Source: Burkholderiaceae bacterium
GTDB lineage: Bacteria > Pseudomonadota > Gammaproteobacteria > Burkholderiales > Burkholderiaceae_E
Reading direction: 5' to 3'
Assembly (NCBI GenBank): GCA_019428955.1
Contig: JAHYJF010000014.1
Coordinates: 1-24,950 of the forward strand
Length of the DNA: 24,950 bases
The stretch's first letter is position 1; the number at the start of each line of letters is the position of its first letter. The position numbers were made by a program, and so were the translations under genes. A model generated the notes under the pieces. It ran no database searches, was not told where the DNA came from, and saw only the letters and a list, made by a program, of their open reading frames with translations. Positions 18,974-24,950 of the stretch are shown here, piece by piece.

Positions 18974-19003
18974 ATTGTAATGGCGCACTCACAGTGTGGT
19001 CAA
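18974..19003 (-). promoter_or_regulatory. Sigma-70-type promoter of the atp operon
   Basis: On the minus strand, TTGACC (18998-19003) and TACAAT (18974-18979) are separated by 18 bases. This is a close match to the -35/-10 consensus (five of six at each). It sits in the 128-base gap between parB and atpI, so the nine atp genes can be transcribed apart from the parB operon, with a leader of roughly 75 bases before the atpI ATG. No terminator was seen between parB and this promoter, so read-through from parB is possible. Confidence 0.75.
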
Positions 19004-19022
19004 ACCAGAAGGTGTTGCAGGG

Positions 19023-19898
19023 CTATCCACGCAGCTTCGCCACCAGGTCCTCGAACTGCTCATGGCCGTGGAAACGGATCGTCAGGCTACCGCCCTTGCG
19101 GGCGCCGACCGTGATCGATACCTCGGTGCCCAGCGCCTCGGCCAATTCCTCCTCGATACGCACCAGATCGCGCGGCTTGCGGCGTTCGATTCGTCGATTG
19201 CCGGCGGCGACTCCGCCCGGACTCGTGGCGGTGGTGACGAGCCGTTCCGCCTCGCGCACCGACAGGCGCTTCTCGACAATCTGGCTGGCAAGCATCAGCT
19301 GAATGGCGCGGTCCAGTCCGACCAGCGCCCGGGCGTGCCCCATGTCGAGATCGCCGGCGAGCAGCATGGTCTGCACCGGTTCGGCGAGATTGAGCAGGCG
19401 CAAGAGGTTGGAGGTCGCGCTGCGTGAGCGCCCGATCGCGCTGGCCGCCTGTTCGTGCGAATACCTGAACTCGTCGATCAGCCGCTTGATCCCATTGGCC
19501 TCTTCGATCGGGTTGAGGTTCTCACGCTGGATGTTCTCGATGAGCGCCAGCGCCGCCGCCTCCTGGTCGGAAACGTGGCGCACGATCACCGGAACCTCGC
19601 TTATCCCCGCGATCTTGGCGGCCCGAAAGCGCCGCTCGCCGGCGATGATCTCGTAGCGGCCTTCAGACGCCGGGCCGAGCGGGCGGACCGCGATCGGCTG
19701 GATCAGGCCGTGATCGCGAATCGATTCGGCCAGCTCCTGAATGCCACCCTCGTCCATCCGGCTGCGCGGTTGATAGCGTCCCGGGCTGAGCAGCGCGAGC
19801 GCGACCATCGGCTGCGCGGCGCTGGCCTCCGCTCCCGGTTCACGGTCGCCGCCGAGCAAGGCCTCGAGCCCCCGGCCCAGTCCCTTTTCCCTTTTCAT
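19023..19898 (-). CDS. parB: Chromosome-partitioning protein ParB (parS-binding CTPase)
   Basis: A 291-residue ParB/Spo0J. The N-terminal MKREKGLGRGLEALLG is the usual start and ParA-interaction region. The CTP-binding domain contains GERRFRAAK (88-96) and ENIQREN (121-127). A helix-turn-helix, YSHEQAASAIGRSRSATSN (146-164), contacts parS. The C-terminal segment ending IRFHGHEQFEDLVAKLRG is the dimerisation domain. ParB loads at parS as a CTP-dependent sliding clamp and organises the origin region for segregation. Its ATG overlaps the parA stop as ATGA, so the two are translationally coupled. The open frame continues 120 codons upstream within parA, which is a shadow. Two parS sites lie 3.7 kb away, upstream of mnmG. 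Confidence 0.97.
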   Translation of the reverse strand: MKREKGLGRGLEALLGGDREPGAEASAAQPMVALALLSPGRYQPRSRMDEGGIQELAESIRDHGLIQPIAVRPLGPASEGRYEIIAGERRFRAAKIAGISEVPVIVRHVSDQEAAALALIENIQRENLNPIEEANGIKRLIDEFRYSHEQAASAIGRSRSATSNLLRLLNLAEPVQTMLLAGDLDMGHARALVGLDRAIQLMLASQIVEKRLSVREAERLVTTATSPGGVAAGNRRIERRKPRDLVRIEEELAEALGTEVSITVGARKGGSLTIRFHGHEQFEDLVAKLRG

Positions 19899-20671
19899 GG
19901 CTGCCTCTCTTCCATTCTCTCGATTAGTTCCGCGCCAAACTGCAAGTACGCGCGCGCGCCCTTTGACGAGGGGTCGAACACGACCCCGGACTTGCCATAG
20001 CTCGGCGCCTCGGCGAGCCTGACGTTGCGCGGAATGATGGTGGTGAACACCTTGGCGCCGAAATGCTCGGCCAGCTGCCTGGAGACCTGCTGGGAGAGCG
20101 TCGCGCGGGGGTCGAACATGACCCGCAGCAGTCCGGTGACCTCGAGCTCGTGGTTGAAATTGGCGTGCACCTTGCGGATCGTGTTGACCAGGTCGGAAAG
20201 GCCCTCGAGCGCGTAGTACTCGCACTGCATCGGGATGATCACGCCCTTGGCCGCACACAGCCCGTTGAGCGTGAGCAGCGACAGCGACGGCGGGCAGTCG
20301 ATGAGCACATAGTCGTAGTCGCCGTCCACGGCCTGGAGCGCGTCGCGCAGTCGCGATTCGCGCTGGTCGAAGTCGATCAGCTCCAGTTCGGCGCCCGCCA
20401 GATCGCGGTTGGCCGGCAGTACGACGTAGCCGCCGGTGGGCGAAGGCTGGCAGGCTTCCACCACGTCGGCGAGCCCGATCATCACGTGATACACCGAGCG
20501 CGTCAGGTTGCGCTTGTCGAGTCCGCTGCCGGTGGTGGCGTTGCCCTGCGGGTCGAGGTCGACCAGCAGCACGCGCCGCCCGAGACTCGCCAGGGCGGCC
20601 GCGAGGTTGACTGTGGTGGTGGTCTTGCCGACCCCGCCCTTCTGGTTTGCGACGACGAATCTGCGTGCCAT
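19895..20671 (-). CDS. parA: Chromosome-partitioning ATPase ParA (Soj)
   Basis: A 258-residue Walker-type ParA ATPase. The deviant Walker A KGGVGKTTTT is at residues 11-20. LLVDLDPQGNATTG follows, then motif DYVLIDCPPSLSLLTLNGL, and the late segment IIPRNVRLAEAPSYGK is characteristic of chromosomal ParA/Soj. It has no N-terminal helix-turn-helix, which fits chromosomal (type Ib-like) rather than P1-type plasmid ParA. It binds the nucleoid as an ATP dimer, and ParB stimulates its ATPase to drive origin movement. ATG (20671) follows the rsmG stop by five bases and parB overlaps its end. Confidence 0.97.
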   Translation of the reverse strand: MARRFVVANQKGGVGKTTTTVNLAAALASLGRRVLLVDLDPQGNATTGSGLDKRNLTRSVYHVMIGLADVVEACQPSPTGGYVVLPANRDLAGAELELIDFDQRESRLRDALQAVDGDYDYVLIDCPPSLSLLTLNGLCAAKGVIIPMQCEYYALEGLSDLVNTIRKVHANFNHELEVTGLLRVMFDPRATLSQQVSRQLAEHFGAKVFTTIIPRNVRLAEAPSYGKSGVVFDPSSKGARAYLQFGAELIERMEERQP

Positions 20672-20676
20672 TGCCG

Positions 20677-21540
20677 TTAGGCTCCGTTGCGGGAAGGGCG
20701 CGCGCGTTGCGCGCCGGGGGTCACATTGACAGCCGCGGCGTCGGTCGCGGCGGCGCCGGCCTGGGCGCGCGGAACATGATCGGCTGTCCGGCGCAGCAGC
20801 ACCAGGTGGCGAGCGGCGGTGAGCTCCGGCACGGCGAGCGCGACCACCTCGGGGCTGGCCCACTGCGCGTCCAGAGAGCTGATTTCGGCCTGGGGGACGA
20901 CGCCCTTCATCGCGCATACCAGGGTCTCGGGACCGGTGAGGGGCGCAGCCGCGGCGAGAAAATCCGGCAGCGAAGCGAAGGCCCGGCAGATCACCAGGTC
21001 GGCCGGCCGCGGGAGGCTCAGTTCCTGAACGCGAAGCGCGTGGACTGCGACCCGGGACAGACCGAGGGCGCCGACGCACTGGCGCAGGAATGCCGCCTTC
21101 TTGCCCACCGGTTCGACCAGATGGATCTCGGCCTCGGGCCAGACGATGGCCAGCACAATTCCGGGCAAGCCGGCCCCGCTGCCGATGTCGACGACGCACG
21201 GTGCCCGGTCGGACGGCGCCGCCGGGGGCCTGGCGGCCAGCGGCGCTACCACCGCCAGGCTGTCGAAGATGTGTTCGACCAGCATCCGAGGCAGGGTGCG
21301 AATCGCAGTCAGGTTATAGACCGCATTCCATTTGCGCAGCAAATCGAGGTAACCGAGGAGCAACTCCTCCTGCTTCGGTTGCAGGGTCAGCCCGAGCCGG
21401 GCGCAGCCGGCGTGCAGGTCGCCGGCGAGCGCGGCGGCGCCCTTTCCGGAGACTCCGGGCTTGGTTCCGTTCGCGCTCTCACTGACCCGATCAGGCGGCC
21501 GCGAGCGGTGTTGTCCGGTATGTGGAGAGTGAACGCTCAC
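20677..21540 (-). CDS. rsmG: 16S rRNA (guanine527-N7)-methyltransferase RsmG
   Basis: RsmG (GidB) methylates G527 of 16S rRNA using SAM; loss can give low-level streptomycin resistance. The core has YLDLLRKWNAVYNLTAIR, the SAM motif VVDIGSGAGLPGIVL (116-130), GKKAAFLRQC and SRAFASL-like CRAFASLPDFL. At 287 residues it is longer than the usual 205-220. About 40 residues precede the normal start and about 35 low-complexity Ala/Arg/Pro-rich residues follow the core. The GTG start at 21540 overlaps the mnmG stop as GTGA, which supports the long form, but a later GTG (for example in DRVSES, residue 19) cannot be excluded. parA starts five bases downstream. Confidence 0.92.
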   Translation of the reverse strand: MSVHSPHTGQHRSRPPDRVSESANGTKPGVSGKGAAALAGDLHAGCARLGLTLQPKQEELLLGYLDLLRKWNAVYNLTAIRTLPRMLVEHIFDSLAVVAPLAARPPAAPSDRAPCVVDIGSGAGLPGIVLAIVWPEAEIHLVEPVGKKAAFLRQCVGALGLSRVAVHALRVQELSLPRPADLVICRAFASLPDFLAAAAPLTGPETLVCAMKGVVPQAEISSLDAQWASPEVVALAVPELTAARHLVLLRRTADHVPRAQAGAAATDAAAVNVTPGAQRARPSRNGA

Positions 21541-23480
21541 TGCCGCGCTACCGCTTTGGTGGCAGCCCTGCGCTTCTTCAGATGGACCATTAGTATCGAC
21601 ACCGCAGCGGGGGTTATGCCCGCTATCCGCGACGCCTGGCCGATGGTTCCGGGGCGCTGGGCGGCGAGCTTCTGGGCGACCTCGCGCGACAGTCCGGGGA
21701 CCTCGGCGTAATCGAGATCGTCGGGAATGGCCTGTCCTTCGTTGAACCCCTGGCGGTCGATCTCGATCTGCTGGCGAACGATATAACCGGCATACCTGGT
21801 CTGGATCACGACCTGCTCGATCGCCTGTGCGAGTTCCTGATCGGCGAGACCGAACCGGGCGGCGCGCTCGGCCAGTGAAGGACCGGCGATGGTCATCAGC
21901 GCGTCGTAGCCGACCTCGGGTCGGCGCAGCAATTCGGCGGCCGTGTAGTCACGTTCGATCGGCTGACCCAGGACTGCGAGCGCCTGCTCACGCGACACCA
22001 CCTTGGGGTTGAGCGACAAGGTGCGCAAGCGGCGCAGCTCGTCGTCGATGGCATCGCGCTTGCGAGCGAAGGAATCCCAGCGGGCGTCGTCGACACAGCC
22101 GAGCTTGCGGCCGGCCTCGGTCAGGCGCAGGTCGGCGTTGTCTTCGCGCAGGCTGAGTCGATACTCGGCGCGGCTGGTGAACATCCGATAGGGCTCGCTC
22201 ACCCCGCTGGTGATCAGGTCGTCGACCAGCACGCCAAGATAGGCGGCGCTGCGCAGTGGGCACCAGGGCTCGCGATCCCTCACCTGCAATGCCGCGTTGA
22301 TCCCGGCCAGCAAACCCTGCGCGGCGGCTTCCTCGTAACCGGTGGTGCCGTTGATCTGGCCGGCGAAGAACAGTCCGCGAATGGCGCGCGTCTCGAGCGA
22401 AGCGCGCAGGCCGCGGGGGTCGAAGTAGTCGTATTCGATCGCGTAGCCGGGGCGCAGGATATGCGCATTCTCGAGCCCGCGGATCGAGCGGACCAGCGCC
22501 ACCTGGATGTCGAACGGCAGGCTGGTGGAAATCCCGTTGGGGTAATACTCGTGGGTGGTAAGGCCCTCGGGCTCGAGGAAGATCTGGTGCGAATCGCGGC
22601 CCGCGAAACGATGGATCTTGTCCTCGATCGACGGACAGTAGCGCGGCCCGACCCCTTCGATCACCCCGGTGTAGAGCGGCGAACGGTCGAGCCCGCCGCG
22701 GATGATTTCGTGGGTGCGCTCGTTGGTGTGGGTCATCCAGCAGGGCAGTTGCGCCGGGTGCGAGGAAGCGCGCCCGAGAAACGAAAACACCGGCACCGGA
22801 TCCCGGTCGCCGGGCTGGATCACGCAAGCCGAGAAATCGATCGTGCGCCCGTCGATGCGCGGCGGCGTGCCGGTCTTGAGCCTCCCCTGCCCCAGGCCCA
22901 GCTCGCGCAAACGCTGCGCCAGCGACACCGACGGCGGATCACCGGCGCGGCCGGCCGGGTGATTTTCCAAGCCCACATGGATCTTGCCGTTGAGGAAGGT
23001 GCCGGCGGTGATCACGATCGCGCGGGCGGCGAAGGTCAGGCCGAGCTGCGTCCGGACCCCGATCACCTGCTCCCCGGTGCCGGCGTTTTCCAGGACCAGG
23101 TCGTCGGCAGCTTGCTGGAACAGCCACAGGTTGGGCTGGTTCTCCAGCCTGGTCCGAATCGCGTTGCGGTATAGGACGCGGTCGGCCTGTGCGCGGGTGG
23201 CGCGCACTGCCGGACCCTTGCTTGAATTGAGGATGCGGAACTGAATCCCGGCGTCGTCGGCAGCCAGCGCCATCGCGCCGCCCAGCGCGTCGACCTCCTT
23301 GACCAGGTGCCCCTTGCCGATCCCGCCGATCGACGGGTTGCACGACATCTGCCCCAGCGTCTCGAGGCTGTGGGTCAGCAGCAAGGTGCGCACACCCATC
23401 CGGGCAGCGGCCAGCGCTGCCTCGGTGCCGGCGTGTCCGCCGCCCACCACGATGACGTCAAATGACTCGGGAAACCGCAT
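21537..23480 (-). CDS. mnmG: tRNA uridine 5-carboxymethylaminomethyl modification enzyme MnmG (GidA)
   Basis: A 647-residue FAD enzyme that, with MnmE, installs the 5-carboxymethylaminomethyl group on wobble U34 of several tRNAs. It has FAD motif VIVVGGGHAGTEAALAAARMG near the N-terminus. The family signatures MSCNPSIGGIGKGHLVKEVD and KTGTPPRIDGRTIDFS follow, then LFFAGQINGTTGYEEAAAQG. The C-terminal helical MnmE/tRNA-binding part ends ASRIAGITPAAVSILMVHLKKR. ATG at 23480 (MRFPESFDVIVVGGG) matches the E. coli start; a TTG three codons upstream is possible but lacks a spaced ribosome site. It is the first gene of mnmG-rsmG-parA-parB. Confidence 0.96.
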   Translation of the reverse strand: MRFPESFDVIVVGGGHAGTEAALAAARMGVRTLLLTHSLETLGQMSCNPSIGGIGKGHLVKEVDALGGAMALAADDAGIQFRILNSSKGPAVRATRAQADRVLYRNAIRTRLENQPNLWLFQQAADDLVLENAGTGEQVIGVRTQLGLTFAARAIVITAGTFLNGKIHVGLENHPAGRAGDPPSVSLAQRLRELGLGQGRLKTGTPPRIDGRTIDFSACVIQPGDRDPVPVFSFLGRASSHPAQLPCWMTHTNERTHEIIRGGLDRSPLYTGVIEGVGPRYCPSIEDKIHRFAGRDSHQIFLEPEGLTTHEYYPNGISTSLPFDIQVALVRSIRGLENAHILRPGYAIEYDYFDPRGLRASLETRAIRGLFFAGQINGTTGYEEAAAQGLLAGINAALQVRDREPWCPLRSAAYLGVLVDDLITSGVSEPYRMFTSRAEYRLSLREDNADLRLTEAGRKLGCVDDARWDSFARKRDAIDDELRRLRTLSLNPKVVSREQALAVLGQPIERDYTAAELLRRPEVGYDALMTIAGPSLAERAARFGLADQELAQAIEQVVIQTRYAGYIVRQQIEIDRQGFNEGQAIPDDLDYAEVPGLSREVAQKLAAQRPGTIGQASRIAGITPAAVSILMVHLKKRRAATKAVARQ

Positions 23481-23556
23481 AAAACCCAATCCCCAGGGGA
23501 TTCATGACATGCCGGACGGGCGCTCTGGCGAGCGCGAATGGCATGAACGAGGGCGA

Positions 23557-23562
23557 ATTATA
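23557..23562 (-). promoter_or_regulatory. Candidate -10 element for the mnmG-rsmG-parA-parB operon
   Basis: On the minus strand GATATAATTC contains a perfect TATAAT, about 77 bases upstream of the mnmG ATG in the only sizeable gap before the operon. The -35 position (around 23580-23585) is a poor match, CATGGG, and touches parS site 1. The -10 is seen; promoter activity is inference. Confidence 0.4.
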
Positions 23563-23583
23563 TCTTTCGGCGCGCGTCACCCA

Positions 23584-23599
23584 TGTTTCACGTGAAACA
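23584..23599. promoter_or_regulatory. parS: parS site 1 (perfect)
   Basis: The palindrome TGTTTCACGTGAAACA matches the canonical chromosomal ParB-binding site at all 16 positions. It lies 104 bases upstream of mnmG, in the same gene cluster as parA and parB, and next to the candidate operon promoter. It should be a ParB loading site. Confidence 0.95.
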
Positions 23600-23678
23600 A
23601 CACCGGCCCAAGCGGCTGGGGCGGCCGCCGCCGCGGGCGATCTTCCGCGCAATATCGGGCCGCCCGGAATAACGCCGA

Positions 23679-23694
23679 CGTTTCACGTGAAACA
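23679..23694. promoter_or_regulatory. parS: parS site 2 (one mismatch)
   Basis: CGTTTCACGTGAAACA matches canonical parS except at the first base, so the inner 14-base palindrome is perfect. It starts 95 bases from the start of site 1 and lies 7 bases beyond the stop codon of the GMC oxidoreductase gene. The spacing is close to nine helical turns, so both sites may face the same side of the DNA; that is inference. Confidence 0.9.
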
Positions 23695-23701
23695 ATCCGG
23701 C

Positions 23702-24950
23702 TCAACGGTGGTCGGCGCGGATCATCTCGGCCGCGCGTTCGGCGATCATCAGCACCGGACTGCAGGTGTTTCCTGAAGTTATGGTCGGCATCACCGAGGC
23801 ATCGGCAATGCGCAAGCCCCGGATTCCGTGCACCCTGAGCCGCGTATCGACCACCGCGAGCGGATCTTCCGCGGGACCCATCTTGCAGGTCCCGACCGGG
23901 TGAAAGATGGTGGCGCCGATGTCGCCCGACGCCCGGACCAGGTCCTCGTCGTTATCCACGGCCGCGCCGGGCAGGTATTCCTGGGGATCGAACTCGCGCA
24001 GCGCTGGCGCGGCCACGATTTGTCGCGTCATGCGCACGGCCTTGACCGCGATGTTCTGGTCCTCGGCGCTCGACAAATAGTTGGGCGCGATTCGCGGCGC
24101 TGCCTCGGGATCAGGCGAGGACACAGTCACCGAGCCGCGCGATGTCGGCCGCAGGTTGCACACCGACGCCGTGAATGCGGGGAAGCGGTGCAGTGGCTCA
24201 CCAAAGCGATCGAGTGAGAGCGGCTGGATATGCCACTCGAGATTGGCGCTTGGCTGTTGCGGGTCGGACTTGGCGAATGCGCCCAGTTGGCTTGGCGCCA
24301 TGGTCATGGGTCCGCGCTTGAACAGCGCGTACTGCAGACCCATCCAGGCCTTGCCCCAGATACTGTTGGCCAGAGCGTTGAGCGTCCTGACTCCCGGGCG
24401 GACCCGGAAGATCGTCCGCAACTGCAGGTGATCCTGGAGGTTCTCCCCGACCCCCATCAGTTCGACCAGCGGCTTGATGCCCGCGGCCTGCAAATGCGCT
24501 CCATTGCCAATCCCTGAGCGCTGCAGGATCTGGGTGGTGCCGATCGAGCCCGCCGTCATCACCACCTCGCGGCGGGCCTCGGCCACCGTGGGCGGGCCGC
24601 CGTCCACCCGATACTCGACACCCGTGACCTCGCGCGACCCCTCGCCGCCCAGCACCAGGCGATTGACCTGGGCGCCACTGACCACCACAAGATTGGACCG
24701 TCCCAGCACCGGGTGGAGAAAACCCTTCGCGGCGCTCCAGCGCACGCCGCGGCGCTGGTTGACTTCAAAATAGCCGCAACCAAAGTTGTCGCCGGCCGTG
24801 AAGTCATCGGTCGGCGGAATCCCGCTTTGCGCCGCCGCATTGCGAAACGCGCTGAGAATCGGCCATGACAGCCGCTGCTGCTCGACCCGCCACTCGCCGC
24901 CTTGACCATGGACCGGGCTCTCGCCTCCGCCGTCGAGACTGTAGTGGTCC
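23702..24950 (-). CDS. GMC-family FAD oxidoreductase (choline/alcohol dehydrogenase-like), N-terminus outside window
   Basis: The frame is open to the right edge, giving 415 visible residues; GMC enzymes have about 530-560, so about a quarter, including the FAD Rossmann motif, lies outside. Visible features are FGCGYFEVNQRRGVRWSAAK, the GMC signature 2 region AGSIGTTQILQRSGIGN, FHPVGTCKMG and ADASVMPTITSGNT near the C-terminus. The His of HPVGT and the Asn of SGNT are 44 residues apart, the same spacing as the catalytic His-Asn pair of choline oxidase. These enzymes oxidise alcohols such as choline or other primary alcohols to aldehydes; the substrate cannot be fixed from sequence. It is co-directional with mnmG, from which it is separated by 221 bases with two parS sites. 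Confidence 0.88.
   Translation of the reverse strand, partial: DHYSLDGGGESPVHGQGGEWRVEQQRLSWPILSAFRNAAAQSGIPPTDDFTAGDNFGCGYFEVNQRRGVRWSAAKGFLHPVLGRSNLVVVSGAQVNRLVLGGEGSREVTGVEYRVDGGPPTVAEARREVVMTAGSIGTTQILQRSGIGNGAHLQAAGIKPLVELMGVGENLQDHLQLRTIFRVRPGVRTLNALANSIWGKAWMGLQYALFKRGPMTMAPSQLGAFAKSDPQQPSANLEWHIQPLSLDRFGEPLHRFPAFTASVCNLRPTSRGSVTVSSPDPEAAPRIAPNYLSSAEDQNIAVKAVRMTRQIVAAPALREFDPQEYLPGAAVDNDEDLVRASGDIGATIFHPVGTCKMGPAEDPLAVVDTRLRVHGIRGLRIADASVMPTITSGNTCSPVLMIAERAAEMIRADHR

Overview
The window reads as a chromosomal core region of a GC-rich proteobacterium, most likely a betaproteobacterium. The evidence is gene order and protein type: mnmG-rsmG-parA-parB followed by atpIBEFHAGDC, then hemE and priA nearby, a HemE N-terminus of the type usual in betaproteobacteria, and a b-subunit/c-subunit pair typical of proton-driven F-type ATP synthases. 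I see no insertion sequences, tRNA or rRNA genes, CRISPR arrays or prophage genes. dnaA is not in the window.

Layout. (1) 1-1395, minus strand: the 5' part of a SAM-dependent methyltransferase gene and, upstream of it, a nitrilase-superfamily hydrolase gene. (2) 1505-3159, plus strand, the only plus-strand genes: a small encapsulated-ferritin-like protein of about 50% GC and a CPA1-type cation/proton antiporter. (3) 3170-7309, minus: rep and priA, both replication-restart helicases, closely spaced. (4) 7310-7688: a 379-base intergenic stretch with two DnaA-box-like sequences and two hairpins. (5) 7689-11741, minus: hemE, plsB and a 59-residue Lys-rich protein, all apparently starting with TTG. 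(6) 11850-18894, minus: the complete nine-gene ATP synthase operon, with a good sigma-70-type promoter upstream of atpI and an intrinsic terminator after atpC. (7) 19023-23480, minus: parB, parA, rsmG and mnmG, packed with 4-base overlaps or very short gaps. (8) 23481-23701: an intergenic region with two parS sites, one of them perfect. (9) 23702-24950, minus: the C-terminal three quarters of a GMC-family oxidoreductase.

How the parts work together. ParA, ParB and the two parS sites form a complete chromosome-partition module; one parS lies against the likely promoter of the mnmG-rsmG-parA-parB unit. The atp operon encodes the whole F1Fo ATP synthase plus the AtpI assembly factor. Rep and PriA reload the replisome at stalled forks. 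HemE (haem synthesis) and PlsB (first step of phospholipid synthesis) are ordinary housekeeping enzymes.

Most of the window is conventional. The observation I would check first is the encapsulated-ferritin gene at 1505-1792. It has no encapsulin next to it within the window and lacks a C-terminal targeting peptide. It ends at an amber codon followed by 17 further in-frame codons that contain STVGGV and stop in an ATGA overlap with the antiporter start. I did not find a convincing previously undescribed multi-gene system.
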